Shown in pieces: positions 17,255-25,487 of a stretch of 64,000 nt of DNA. The stretch comes from Pseudonocardia abyssalis (lineage in GTDB: Bacteria; Actinomycetota; Actinomycetes; Mycobacteriales; Pseudonocardiaceae). A program made the translations under genes and the position numbers. The notes below the pieces were generated by a model. That model was not told where the DNA came from, did not search any database, and worked only from the letters and a program-made list of their open reading frames with translations. The stretch is from the NCBI RefSeq assembly GCF_019263705.2, contig NZ_JADQDK010000001.1, positions 3,038,001 through 3,102,000 of the forward strand, read 5' to 3'. The stretch's first letter is position 1. Each line of letters begins with the position of its first letter.

Positions 17255-17760
17255 ACCGGACGTGGCGGCGCCGCGCGACCATGCAGGTCGGGCTGATGCT
17301 GCAGGACGTCGAGAGCCCGTTCAACGTGGGCGCGATCGTGCGCTCGGCCGCCGTGCTGGGCGTCGATCACCTGTACCTGATCGGCCGCTCCGCCGACCCC
17401 ACGACGCCCAAGGCACAGAAGCTCGCGATGGGCACCGACCGGTACCTGCAGGTCCGCGGCTGCGCGACGGTCCGCGAGGCCGTCGACGCCGCGCACGCCG
17501 ACGGCTACCACGTCGTCGGGCTGGAACTCACCGACACCGCGAAGCCGCTGCACGAGCTCGACCTGTGCCGCGACGTGTGCGTGGCCGTCGGCAACGAGGC
17601 GCGCGGGATGTCCAGCGAGATGATCGCCGCCTGCGACGCACTGGGCTACATCCCGCAGCTGGGCAAGGTCGGGTCGTTCAACGTGGCGTCCGCGGTCAGC
17701 ATCGCCACGTACGAGGTGCGGCGGCAGGAGTGGGCGGGGGCCGAGGACCCCGCCCACTGA
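17218..17760 (+). CDS. TrmH/SpoU-family RNA 2'-O-methyltransferase
   Basis: A 180-residue SPOUT methyltransferase with the trefoil-knot motifs: [27 protein letters not shown] (motif 1), [14 protein letters not shown] (motif 2) and [19 protein letters not shown] (motif 3). It lacks the extra N-terminal RNA-binding domain of larger members, like tRNA 2'-O-ribose enzymes. GTG start at 17218 with GGAGGT 3 nt upstream, inside the previous gene. Modifies tRNA or rRNA; exact site unknown. Confidence 0.9.
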   Translation: MQQLGGTALKRLNRTWRRRATMQVGLMLQDVESPFNVGAIVRSAAVLGVDHLYLIGRSADPTTPKAQKLAMGTDRYLQVRGCATVREAVDAAHADGYHVVGLELTDTAKPLHELDLCRDVCVAVGNEARGMSSEMIAACDALGYIPQLGKVGSFNVASAVSIATYEVRRQEWAGAEDPAH

Positions 17761-17767
17761 CCGGCCC

Positions 17768-18133
17768 TCATCCGACGGCGACGCCATCCCCGTCCGCCGG
17801 TCCACCGGGATCGGCGGCCGGAGCATCCGCCTGCTCCCCCGGAGCCACCGTCGAGATCCCGGGGTCGGCGGCACCGTTGGCGACCGCCACGACCAGCAGG
17901 ATCAACACGACCACCGCCACGAGCATCGTCGCGAGGTTGCGGAAGATTCCGCCGATGGCGGTGCTCGCCACCTCGGCGAGGTCGCTGGTGTTCCTGGTCA
18001 GTGCTCCGACGAGCAGGAACACGATGATCATCAGACCCATGATCACCAGAACACCCGGCGAATCCCGTGGCTCGAACTGTTGAGCGGCAACAGCCCGCTC
18101 GTCACCTGCGAGGACCTCGTTGATCCAGATCAT
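17768..18133 (-). CDS. Two-helix membrane protein, unknown
   Basis: A 121-residue protein: short polar N terminus, helix 1 (GVLVIMGLMIIVFLLVGALT, about 27-46), an amphipathic linker, helix 2 (LATMLVAVVVLILLVVAVA, about 67-85), and a Pro/Ala/Asp-rich tail. No family recognised. AGAGGTGG 5 nt before the ATG supports expression. It is separated by 7 bp from the convergent TrmH gene, with the accessory patch upstream. Confidence 0.6.
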   Translation of the reverse strand: MIWINEVLAGDERAVAAQQFEPRDSPGVLVIMGLMIIVFLLVGALTRNTSDLAEVASTAIGGIFRNLATMLVAVVVLILLVVAVANGAADPGISTVAPGEQADAPAADPGGPADGDGVAVG

Positions 18134-18513
18134 GAGCCACCTCTGCTCGACCGCCGCACCCGATCACGTCACGATCAAGGGTCGGGCTCGGCGCCTCGCC
18201 TGGTCAACGCGTGAAATTGCAGGTCGCAGTTCTGAACTCCTGCGGATCAGTTCGGAGCCAGAACCTGACGGTTCCTAGCGGCGGCCGGTGAGGCGCTCAG
18301 AGTGCAGCTACGACGGCCCTTAAGTGGTTCAGCTGAAATCACCTGATGCTCCAAGGTGGCCCGTGAACAGGACAGCAGCCGCTATGGTAAAGACAGGCAT
18401 TCAGGCAAGCTGACCGCGCTGAAGTCAGCCGAACTCAGGTGCAACTGAACTGACCTACGCCGAACACGATCGACCGGTCGGTTCGAGGCGAGGCGAGCGG
18501 AGGTCCGGAAGCG
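18134..18513. other. 380-bp intergenic region with palindromes
   Basis: No gene seen. The base composition is less GC-rich than neighbours. TTCAGCTGAA at 18328-18337 is a perfect 10-bp palindrome, and CTGAA/TTCAG or CTGAC half-sites recur through 18400-18462. TATGGT at 18383-18388 is a plausible -10 for the XRE gene. The repeats are candidate operators for that regulator. Confidence 0.4.
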
Positions 18514-19554
18514 ATGGCCACGACCCCGCTCAGCGAGAGGCTTCGCGCGCTGCGACTGCGCCACTGGCCCGATCAGCCGGTCAACCAGTCGCGGGTGGCC
18601 AAGGCGCTCGGCGTGACCGGACCCAGCATCTCGGCCTACGAGAACGGGACCCCGCCACCCACGGCGCGGCTCCGCGACTACGCGATCTTCTTCGCCTCTC
18701 GACGCTGGCTCCTCCCCGAAGCTCCCCCCCGCGTCGACCTGGACTACCTCACCCCCGCCGAGCGAAAGAGCTTCGACGAACTGAACGCCGAGCTGACCGG
18801 CCTGCGGAGCGATGCCCCCGCCGTCGCCACCGTCACCGCCCCCACACCCTTCTGGAAGTTCCCCGTCGGCGAGTCCATCCGGATCTTCTGCGGCCGCCTC
18901 GACAAGGACGACGCCGGCCGGTACTCCACGCCGGACGACCCCAACTACATCCACCTCCGCAACGCCGCCGACCTCGACTCGCTGCTCGAGCTGTGGGGGC
19001 ACATCCGGCGGCTCAACCCCGACAACGACGTCCGCTTCGTGCTGGGCAACGGATTCAGCGCGGAGGACATCACCGCGCATACCGTGGTGCTCGGCAACAT
19101 CGCCCAGGTGCAGGGTGCGGGCCGGCTCATCCCCGACAAGACGCTACCGGTGCGGCAGGTCCATGCGGACCACCTCGACGGTGAGATCTTCGAGTTAAGA
19201 ACCGCCGGCGGAATCGAACGGTTCGAGCCGGTGATCGAGAACGATCGCGTGGTCCAGGACGTCGGCCTCATCGCCCGGGTGGCGAACCCCCACCACAGCT
19301 CGCGCACGTTGACGGTCTGCAGCGGGGTATTCACCCGCGGTGTGTACGGAGCTGTACGGAGTCTCACGGCGAAGGATCTGCGGGACGGCAACGCCAACGC
19401 GCTGCGCGCGGAGTACGACGGCCTGGACTCGTTCGGCGTCCTCGTCCGCGTGCGTGTGACCGGCGGCGCCGTAGGCACCCCCGACCTTCGCGACTCGCGC
19501 AACGTCCTGGCCGGTTTCTGGGTCCGGCCCCATTCAGCTCTCCCGACTGCATGA
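18514..19554 (+). CDS. XRE regulator with unrecognised C-terminal domain
   Basis: A 346-residue protein. Residues 1-70 form an HTH_XRE domain (LSERLRALRLRHWPDQPVNQSRVAKALGVTGPSISAYENGTPPP). After a linker, residues 105-345 form an alpha/beta domain with GESIRIFCGRLDKDD, NYIHLRNAADLDSLLELWGHIRRLNPDNDVRF and ITAHTVVLGNIAQVQGAG, a pattern I associate with uncharacterised XRE proteins of Streptomyces and relatives, possibly a Rossmann-like sensor. GGAGGT 11 nt before the ATG. Palindromes upstream suggest autoregulation. It heads a small accessory patch. Confidence 0.7.
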   Translation: MATTPLSERLRALRLRHWPDQPVNQSRVAKALGVTGPSISAYENGTPPPTARLRDYAIFFASRRWLLPEAPPRVDLDYLTPAERKSFDELNAELTGLRSDAPAVATVTAPTPFWKFPVGESIRIFCGRLDKDDAGRYSTPDDPNYIHLRNAADLDSLLELWGHIRRLNPDNDVRFVLGNGFSAEDITAHTVVLGNIAQVQGAGRLIPDKTLPVRQVHADHLDGEIFELRTAGGIERFEPVIENDRVVQDVGLIARVANPHHSSRTLTVCSGVFTRGVYGAVRSLTAKDLRDGNANALRAEYDGLDSFGVLVRVRVTGGAVGTPDLRDSRNVLAGFWVRPHSALPTA

Positions 19555-19603
19555 TTGAGCCCTCGAACGGCCATCAGGCAACGTTGCCCTAGGGTCATGC
19601 GCC

Positions 19604-20707
19604 GTGCCAGCCGTCCACCGCGAGTCCCACGACGAACTGCTCCGCAACTTCGATCTGGGACCCGCTCGCCAGGTCGACGCGATCATCGTGGCGGCCGGAC
19701 GGACTACCGAGCACCTCCGCCCCGCAGCCCAGCTCGCCACCGAGCTGGGCTGTGTGCTTCTGACCATGTTCAGCCCGGGACGGGCCGATCCCGGCGAGTT
19801 CAGGACGCTCGCGGCGGACACTTGGCCGGAACTGCGTTGGGAGCACCTGACCGTCCCCGACGATCTTTCCCATCCGCTCCTCCCCGCCTCCGCCTCCCCA
19901 GCCGCCGACGCGCGCGACTGGCGACACGGCTCCCTGAGCACCAAGCGCAACCTGGCGCTCCTGATCGCCCGCATGGTCGGCTGGGACACCGTGTTCCTGG
20001 TCGACGACGACATCGTGGCTCTCGATGCCGGTCTGGTCAGGGACGCCGCCCGACGCCTCGGGCCGTCCGCCGCCATAGGCCTCTGCGTGCGGGACTACCC
20101 CGACAACTCCGTCGTGTGCCACGCCAACCGGCTCTCCGGGCGACCCCAGGACGTGTTCGTCGGGGCCGCAGCGTTGGTGGTCGACGTGACGCAACGATTC
20201 GGGTTCTTCCCGAACGTCTACAACGAGGACTGGCTGTTCCTCTACGACGCCGTCGCCGACGGTCGGGTCGGTCGGCTCGATGGTGCGTCCCAGATCGACT
20301 ACGACCCGTTCGAGGACGGCGCCCGCGCCAGTGCCGAGGAGTTCGGCGAGATCATCGCCGAGGGGCTGATGTCGGCGCTGCACGGGCCCCCGGGTCAACG
20401 GCCCCCGCTGGACGAGGCGTACTGGGCACAGTTCCTGACCGCCCGGCGCGAGTTCATCACGGCGGCCGAGCAGCGGTTGAGTCGCATGCCGGGGTGGGAT
20501 GCCCAGCAGGCCGTCCGGTCTCTTCGGGTCGCACGGAGCCGGGCACGGACGATCACCCCACGCGCCTGCACGCAGTACGTCCGGAGCTGGCGCGCCGACC
20601 TCCTCGTGTGGGAGGAGACGCTCGCGGCGCTCACACCCGTCGACGACTTCGAGGCGGCCGCACGCCAGCTCGGCCTCAGCGGTACCCTCGCCGGCCTCAC
20701 CGCCTGA
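19604..20707 (+). CDS. Glycosyltransferase-like (GT-A) protein
   Basis: A 367-residue cytoplasmic protein with a GT-A-like layout: DAIIVAAGRTTEHLRPAAQLATELGC at the N terminus, STKRNLALLIARMVGWDTVFLVDDDIVAL with a DDD metal-binding triplet near residue 130, and NVYNEDWLFLYDAV as the acceptor/catalytic region near 205. This fits a metal-dependent nucleotide-sugar transferase, but family and sugar are not identified. The GTG start is 8 nt after TAGGGT (19590-19595), so leaderless and independent of the XRE gene upstream. The next gene follows with an 17-nt gap. Confidence 0.65.
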   Translation: MPAVHRESHDELLRNFDLGPARQVDAIIVAAGRTTEHLRPAAQLATELGCVLLTMFSPGRADPGEFRTLAADTWPELRWEHLTVPDDLSHPLLPASASPAADARDWRHGSLSTKRNLALLIARMVGWDTVFLVDDDIVALDAGLVRDAARRLGPSAAIGLCVRDYPDNSVVCHANRLSGRPQDVFVGAAALVVDVTQRFGFFPNVYNEDWLFLYDAVADGRVGRLDGASQIDYDPFEDGARASAEEFGEIIAEGLMSALHGPPGQRPPLDEAYWAQFLTARREFITAAEQRLSRMPGWDAQQAVRSLRVARSRARTITPRACTQYVRSWRADLLVWEETLAALTPVDDFEAAARQLGLSGTLAGLTA

Positions 20708-20724
20708 CCGAGGAGGTCGGCTCG

Positions 20725-21429
20725 CTGACCGCGACCCACCAGCTGTCCGTCACCGTCCGGACCGCCACGACCAGCAACGCCGTCGCTGTCGTCGTGCCCG
20801 GGTTCCTCGACGGGCAGGACGACGCCGCGATCGACGCGCTGGCCGGTGCGCTGCAGCAGGTCGAGATCAACGCGGTCACCTTCGACCCCCGTGGGCCGGC
20901 GGCGCCCGCCGAAGCCTGTCCGACCACGCAGCTGGCCGACCTGAGCTCCCTTCTCGACCGCTACGCGGCCGCCCGGACCATCCTGATCGGCCACTGCTAC
21001 GGCGGTCTGCTGGCCCTGCTCACCGCAGCGGCCGATCCGCGGGTGACCGACGTCGTCGCACTCATGCCCACCCGGTGCTTCATCTGGCCCGACGATCACG
21101 ATCCCGAGCGCGACACCTGGCGCCGCGACGGCGAGCACCGCTTCCATCGCCGCGGCCGGGAGATCGTGGTGCCCTACAGCGCCGTCGAGGACGCACTTCG
21201 CTACGACCTGCCCGCCGCGCTCGGACACCTGGAGCAGCGGGTGCTGTTCGTGGCAGGCGAGCGGGACGAGCTGATCGGTGTGGACCCGGTTCGCCGCCTC
21301 GCCGACGAGTGCGTCAGTCCGGACACCGAGCTCGTCGTCCTGCCGGTGCAGCACGACTACCGCGACCTGCCCGGGGAGATCGCCGAGGTCCATCGCACGG
21401 TGCTGGGGTGGCTCGAACGGGGTCGATGA
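20725..21429 (+). CDS. Alpha/beta hydrolase with Cys nucleophile; apparent CTG start
   Basis: A roughly 234-residue alpha/beta hydrolase. Strand 1 is VAVVVPGFLDG, the nucleophile elbow LIGHCYGGLLAL carries Cys in place of Ser, the acid lies in VAGERDELIGVD and the His in PVQHDYRDLPG. A Cys-Asp-His triad recalls dienelactone hydrolase. There is no ATG, GTG or TTG in frame between the upstream gene and strand 1; AGGAGG (20711-20716) lies 8 nt before CTG at 20725, so I chose CTG. Alternatives are an undetected upstream start inside the previous gene or a sequence error. Ends 7 bp from convergent recO. Confidence 0.65.
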   Translation: MTATHQLSVTVRTATTSNAVAVVVPGFLDGQDDAAIDALAGALQQVEINAVTFDPRGPAAPAEACPTTQLADLSSLLDRYAAARTILIGHCYGGLLALLTAAADPRVTDVVALMPTRCFIWPDDHDPERDTWRRDGEHRFHRRGREIVVPYSAVEDALRYDLPAALGHLEQRVLFVAGERDELIGVDPVRRLADECVSPDTELVVLPVQHDYRDLPGEIAEVHRTVLGWLERGR

Positions 21430-21436
21430 CGCCCGA

Positions 21437-22210
21437 TCACCCGGTGACCGGCGGCGCCGTCGCCGCCCGCCGCTCCACGAACGGCAGGGAACGGAGCTGG
21501 CGCTCCAGGTGCCACTGCAGGTGGGCGGCGACGAGGCCGCTCGTGTCGCGGCGGGTGACGCCGGTCGCGGCGTCGGCGGTGTCCCAGTCTCCGTGCAGCA
21601 GGGCGTCGAGCAGGCGGTAGGTCTCCGGGGAGGGCTGCACCGAGCCGGGCGGGCGGCAGCGCGGGCACACCGCCCCACCCGCGGCGATGTTGAACGCGGC
21701 GTGCGGGCCGGGTTCGGCGCAGCGGGCGCACTCGGTGATCGCGGGGGCCCAGCCGGCGTGCGTCATGGCGCGGAGGAAGAACGCGTCGAGCACCAGGGAC
21801 AGGTCGCGCTCGCGGGCCGACAACGCCCGGATCGCGCCCACCACCAGCAGGTACACCCGGATCGACGGCTCCCCCTCCTCGGCGACGAGCCGGTCGGCGG
21901 TCTCCAGGATCGCGCAGCCCGCGGTGTACCGGGAGTAGTCGGCGACGATGCCGCCACCGAACGCGTCGACGGTCTGGGCCTGGGTGACGATGTCGAGGCC
22001 CGGCTTGTTGGGGTTGGACCCGGTCCAGCACTGCACGTCGACGTGGTTGAACGGCTCCAGCCGCGCCCCCCAGCGCGACGTCGTGCGACGCACCCCCTTC
22101 GCGACCGCGCGGATCTTGCCGTGGCGGCGGGTGAGCAGGGTGACGATCCGGTCGGCCTCGCCGAGCTTCTGCACACGCAGCACCACACCGGTGTCGCGGT
22201 ACAGGCTCAC
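21437..22210 (-). CDS. recO: DNA repair protein RecO
   Basis: A 257-residue RecO, which helps load RecA on SSB-coated DNA in RecFOR repair. The N-terminal OB fold is clear (YRDTGVVLRVQKLGEADRIVTLLTRRHGKIRAVAKGVRRTTSRWGARLEPF), followed by the helical domain and a zinc site with two CxxC pairs (CARC and CPRC). GTG start has TAGGCT (22217-22222) 6 nt upstream. In many actinobacteria recO is next to uppS and era; here both are in the window but separated. Confidence 0.93.
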   Translation of the reverse strand: MSLYRDTGVVLRVQKLGEADRIVTLLTRRHGKIRAVAKGVRRTTSRWGARLEPFNHVDVQCWTGSNPNKPGLDIVTQAQTVDAFGGGIVADYSRYTAGCAILETADRLVAEEGEPSIRVYLLVVGAIRALSARERDLSLVLDAFFLRAMTHAGWAPAITECARCAEPGPHAAFNIAAGGAVCPRCRPPGSVQPSPETYRLLDALLHGDWDTADAATGVTRRDTSGLVAAHLQWHLERQLRSLPFVERRAATAPPVTG

Positions 22211-22303
22211 CCGCCCAGCCTACGGTGGAGCCGGTCCCTTGACAGAGTCGATCGCCCGCGTGAGGGTCGCCTCACCCCCACTCATCTCCGGAGGCTGGCT
22301 CCT

Positions 22304-23026
22304 GTGCAGACCGAACCGACCGACGCCGAGCTCGGCCGCACCCTGGCCGCAGGGGTCCACACCGGCGCGCTGTCGACGATCGGGCGGGGCGGGTTCCCGT
22401 TCGGGTCCGTCGTGAGCCACGCGGTCGACGCGGCCGGGCGCCCGCTGCTGCTGCTCAGCGACCTCGCCGAGCACACCGGCAACCTGACCTCCGACCCCCG
22501 CGCGTCCCTCCTGGTGGCCCAGGAGGACCCGGGCGACCCGCTCGCCCTGTCCCGCGTCACGCTGATCGGGCACGTCGCCCAGCCGCCCGAGGACGAGCGC
22601 GCGGCGGCGTTGGAGGCCTACCGGGCCGTCCACGGCGGGGCCGTCCTGTCCACCGACCACGGCTTCCGGATCTACCGGATGGAGATCACGGCGGTCCGGT
22701 TCGTCGGCGGGTTCGCCCACATGAGCTGGGTGCGCGCGGAGGACTACACGGCCGCCGAGCCCGACCCGCTCGTCCCCCACGTGGCCCGGATCGTCGAGCA
22801 CATGAACGACGACCACGCCGACGCACTCGTCACGTTCTGCCGCGTCGACGGCGGCCGCCCCGACACGGCGGACGCGCAGATGACCGGCTGCGACCGCTAC
22901 GGCTTCACCGTGCTCGCCGACGGCGCCCCGCTGCGCCTGGCGTTCCCGCGCCGCGTCGACACCCCCGACGAGGTCCGGGCGGCGATGGTCGAGATGGTGC
23001 GGGCGGCGCGGGCGACGACGGCCTGA
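22304..23026 (+). CDS. HugZ-like flavin-split-barrel protein with DUF2470
   Basis: A 240-residue protein: an N-terminal pyridoxamine-phosphate-oxidase-like split barrel (residues 10-135; GALSTIGRGGFPFGSVVSHAVD, LLLLSDLAEHTGNLTSDPRASLLV) and a C-terminal DUF2470 domain (about 150-235; ARIVEHMNDDHADALVTFC). This two-domain layout is that of HugZ/HutZ-type heme-binding proteins and plant relatives. Role in heme or iron use is inferred. GTG start with GGAGG 9 nt upstream. Convergent with a decayed oxidoreductase gene 2 bp away. Confidence 0.82.
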   Translation: MQTEPTDAELGRTLAAGVHTGALSTIGRGGFPFGSVVSHAVDAAGRPLLLLSDLAEHTGNLTSDPRASLLVAQEDPGDPLALSRVTLIGHVAQPPEDERAAALEAYRAVHGGAVLSTDHGFRIYRMEITAVRFVGGFAHMSWVRAEDYTAAEPDPLVPHVARIVEHMNDDHADALVTFCRVDGGRPDTADAQMTGCDRYGFTVLADGAPLRLAFPRRVDTPDEVRAAMVEMVRAARATTA

Positions 23027-23028
23027 CC

Positions 23029-23308
23029 TCAGCCCACGTCCCTGGCGTGCTGCCGCAGGGAGTGCGGCTCCACGTCGGCTGGTCGATCCCGAAGCTGATG
23101 ACCCTCCTCGGGTGCAGCCGGATCAGGTCCCGCACCGCCTCCCCCCGGCCTCGGACCTCCAGGCAGCGCACGCGCTCGGCGTTGTAGGTGAACCCGACGG
23201 GCTGTTCTGCAGCGTCCCGTCGGGTTTCGCGGTGGCGAGTCGGCCGAGGTGCTGGGTGCGCAGGTACTCGATCTCGAAGTCGTGGAATCCCGTGGCCCGA
23301 GCCCGCAC
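23029..23308 (-). pseudogene. Decayed PPOX-class (F420-type) oxidoreductase
   Basis: Pieces of one gene lie in different frames: GFHDFEIEYLRTQHLGRLAT and KPDGTLQNSP in the first, then PVGFTYNAE directly fused to RCLEVRGRGEAVRDLIRLHPRR and VISFGID in the second, then DVEPHSLRQHARDVG in a third ending at the TGA. The normal protein has about 40 residues between YNAE and VRGR, so there are at least two frameshifts and an internal deletion. Family normally uses F420 or FMN in a split-barrel fold. Confidence 0.72.
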
Positions 23309-23334
23309 CCTGCACCGCGGTTCAGGTCAAGGAC

Positions 23335-24261
23335 CTAGAACCCCAGCTTGCGCAGCTGCCGCGGGTCGCGCTGCCAGTCCTTCGCGATCTTCACGTGCAG
23401 GTCGAGGAACACCTTCGTGCCCAGCAGCGCCTCGATCTGGCGCCGCGAGTCGGTGCCGACCTGGCGCAGCCGGTCGCCGCCCTTGCCGATGACGATGCCC
23501 TTCTGGCTCGACCGCTCCACGTAGATGTTGGCCGTGATGTTGAGCATCGGCTCGGCCTTGGGGTGGCGGTCGCGCGGCGCCATCTCCTCGATGACGACGG
23601 CGATGGAGTGCGGCAGCTCGTCGCGCACGCCCTCCAGCGACGCCTCGCGGATCAGCTCCGCGACGAGGATCTCCTCGGGCTCGTCGGTGAGGTCGCCGTC
23701 GGGGTAGAGCGGCATGCCCTCGGGCAGCCGCTTGACCAGCAGGTCGGCGACCAGCGAGGTCTGGTAGCCGTCGACGGCGGAGCACGGCACGATCTCGGCG
23801 AAGTCCATGAGCTTCGACAGCTCGGAGAGCCGGGCCATGACCTGCTCGGGCTCGGCGAGGTCGGTCTTCGTGACCACCCCGATCACCGGGGTGCGGTGCG
23901 CGACGCCGCGCAGCTCGTTGACGATGAACTCGTCACCGCGCCCCACCGGCACGTCGGCCGGCACGCAGAACCCGACGACGTCGACCTCCGCCCACGTCTC
24001 CCGCACGACGTCGTTGAGCCGGCTGCCCAGCAGCGTGCGCGGCTTGTGCAGGCCGGGGGTGTCGATGACGATCAGCTGCGCGTCGGGGCGGTGCAGGATG
24101 CCCCGGATCGCGTGCCGCGTGGTCTGCGGGCGGCTCGACGTGATCGCGATCTTCTGCCCGATCAGCGCGTTCGTCAGCGTCGACTTGCCCGCGTTCGGGC
24201 GTCCGACGAAGCACGCGAACCCGGAGCGGTAGCCGTCCGGGACCGACGCGAACCCGGTCAC
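23335..24261 (-). CDS. era: GTPase Era
   Basis: A 308-residue Era, an essential GTPase that binds 16S rRNA during small-subunit assembly. G1 GRPNAGKST, G2 QTTRHAIRG, G3 DTPGL, G4 TKTD and G5 SAVDG are all present, followed by a C-terminal KH domain with IVIGKGGDRLRQVGTDSRRQIEALLGTKVFLDLHVKIAKDW. GTG start overlaps the stop of lhgO (GTGA). Downstream of the ybeY-CNNM-lhgO series as in other actinobacteria. Confidence 0.96.
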   Translation of the reverse strand: MTGFASVPDGYRSGFACFVGRPNAGKSTLTNALIGQKIAITSSRPQTTRHAIRGILHRPDAQLIVIDTPGLHKPRTLLGSRLNDVVRETWAEVDVVGFCVPADVPVGRGDEFIVNELRGVAHRTPVIGVVTKTDLAEPEQVMARLSELSKLMDFAEIVPCSAVDGYQTSLVADLLVKRLPEGMPLYPDGDLTDEPEEILVAELIREASLEGVRDELPHSIAVVIEEMAPRDRHPKAEPMLNITANIYVERSSQKGIVIGKGGDRLRQVGTDSRRQIEALLGTKVFLDLHVKIAKDWQRDPRQLRKLGF

Positions 24262-25487
24262 GAAGCGTTCAGCGGGGCGATGCGCTCGCCGGTGAGGCGC
24301 TCCAGGATCTCGCGGCCGATCGGCAGCGCCGCGGTGGCGGCGGGCGACGGTGCGTTGAGCACGTGCAGGACCGACCCGGCCCCGCTGCCCTGGTCGACGA
24401 ACAGGAAGTCGTCGACGAGCGTGCCGTCACGCTTCACCGCCTGCGCCCGCACCCCGGCGCCCGCGGGCGAGAGGTCGGAGGCCTGCACGTCGGGCAGCAT
24501 CCGCTGGATCTGCTTGACCATCGCCTTCTTCGACAGCGACCGGTGCATCTCGCCGAAGCCGTACTTCCAGTGCGTCCGCGCGATCCGCAGCATGCCGGGG
24601 TACGCGATCGTCGAGAGGAACTCCTTGGGCTTGATCGTGCCCCAGGAGTAGCCCTCGCGGGCCAGCGCCAGGACGGCGTTCGGGCCGGCGTGCACGTGGC
24701 CGTCGATGCCGCGCGTCGCGTGCACCCCCAGGAACGGGAACGCCGGGTCCGGCACCGGGTAGATCAGTCCCTTGACCAGGGCGGCGGCGCGGTCGGAGAA
24801 CCCGGAGTACTCGCCGCGGAACGGGATGATGCGGATGCCGGGGTCGGCGCCGGAGGCGATGGCCAGCTCGTCGCAGCGCAGACCGCCGCAGACGACGACC
24901 TGGGTGCCCAGCAGGTCGCCGTGGCTGGTGCGCACCACGACGTCGGCGCCGCGGCGCACGATCTGGGTGACGGGGCGGCCCAGGTGGACCTGCCCGCCCT
25001 CCTTGACGACGAGCTCGCCGAGCTTCTCCGCGATCAGCCGGTAGTCGGTGATCCCGGTGGACGGCACGTGCAGCGCGGCGATCCCGCGGACGTTCGGCTC
25101 GTACTCCTTCATCCCGGCCTGGTCGAGCTCGGTGACCTCGACGCCGTTGGCCGCGCCCCGGCGCACGAGCTCCTTCATCCGGACGAGCTCCTCGGGCTCG
25201 GTCGCGACGACGAGCTTGCCGCAGACCTTGTGGGGCAGGTCGTGCTCACGGCAGAACGCGACGGTCTCCGCACAGCCGGCGACGGCCAGGCGCGCCTTGA
25301 GGCCACCCGGGGCGTAGTAGAGCCCGGAGTGGATGACGTTGGAGTTGTTGCCGGTCTGGTGGTTCGCCAGGCGGGGCTCGCGCTCCACGACCGCCACGGA
25401 TCGGCCGGTGCGGGCGACGGCGTGCGCGGTGGCGAGGCCGACGATCCCGCCGCCGACCACGACGACGTCGAAGGTGGGGGTGGTCAT
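24258..25487 (-). CDS. lhgO: L-2-hydroxyglutarate oxidase
   Basis: A 409-residue FAD-dependent oxidase of the DAO family that removes L-2-hydroxyglutarate. N-terminal FAD loop VVVVGGGIVGLATAHAVARTGRSVAVVERE, then the signature NNSNVIHSGLYYAPGGLKARL, substrate-side IPFRGEYSGFSDRAAALVKGLIYPVPDPAFPFLGVH and C-terminal GAGVRAQAVKRDGTLVDDFLF. ATG overlaps the stop of the CNNM gene (ATGA) and its stop overlaps era (GTGA), so it is an insertion into the usual ybeY-corC-era operon; expression tracks ribosome-assembly genes. Confidence 0.93.
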   Translation of the reverse strand: MTTPTFDVVVVGGGIVGLATAHAVARTGRSVAVVEREPRLANHQTGNNSNVIHSGLYYAPGGLKARLAVAGCAETVAFCREHDLPHKVCGKLVVATEPEELVRMKELVRRGAANGVEVTELDQAGMKEYEPNVRGIAALHVPSTGITDYRLIAEKLGELVVKEGGQVHLGRPVTQIVRRGADVVVRTSHGDLLGTQVVVCGGLRCDELAIASGADPGIRIIPFRGEYSGFSDRAAALVKGLIYPVPDPAFPFLGVHATRGIDGHVHAGPNAVLALAREGYSWGTIKPKEFLSTIAYPGMLRIARTHWKYGFGEMHRSLSKKAMVKQIQRMLPDVQASDLSPAGAGVRAQAVKRDGTLVDDFLFVDQGSGAGSVLHVLNAPSPAATAALPIGREILERLTGERIAPLNAS

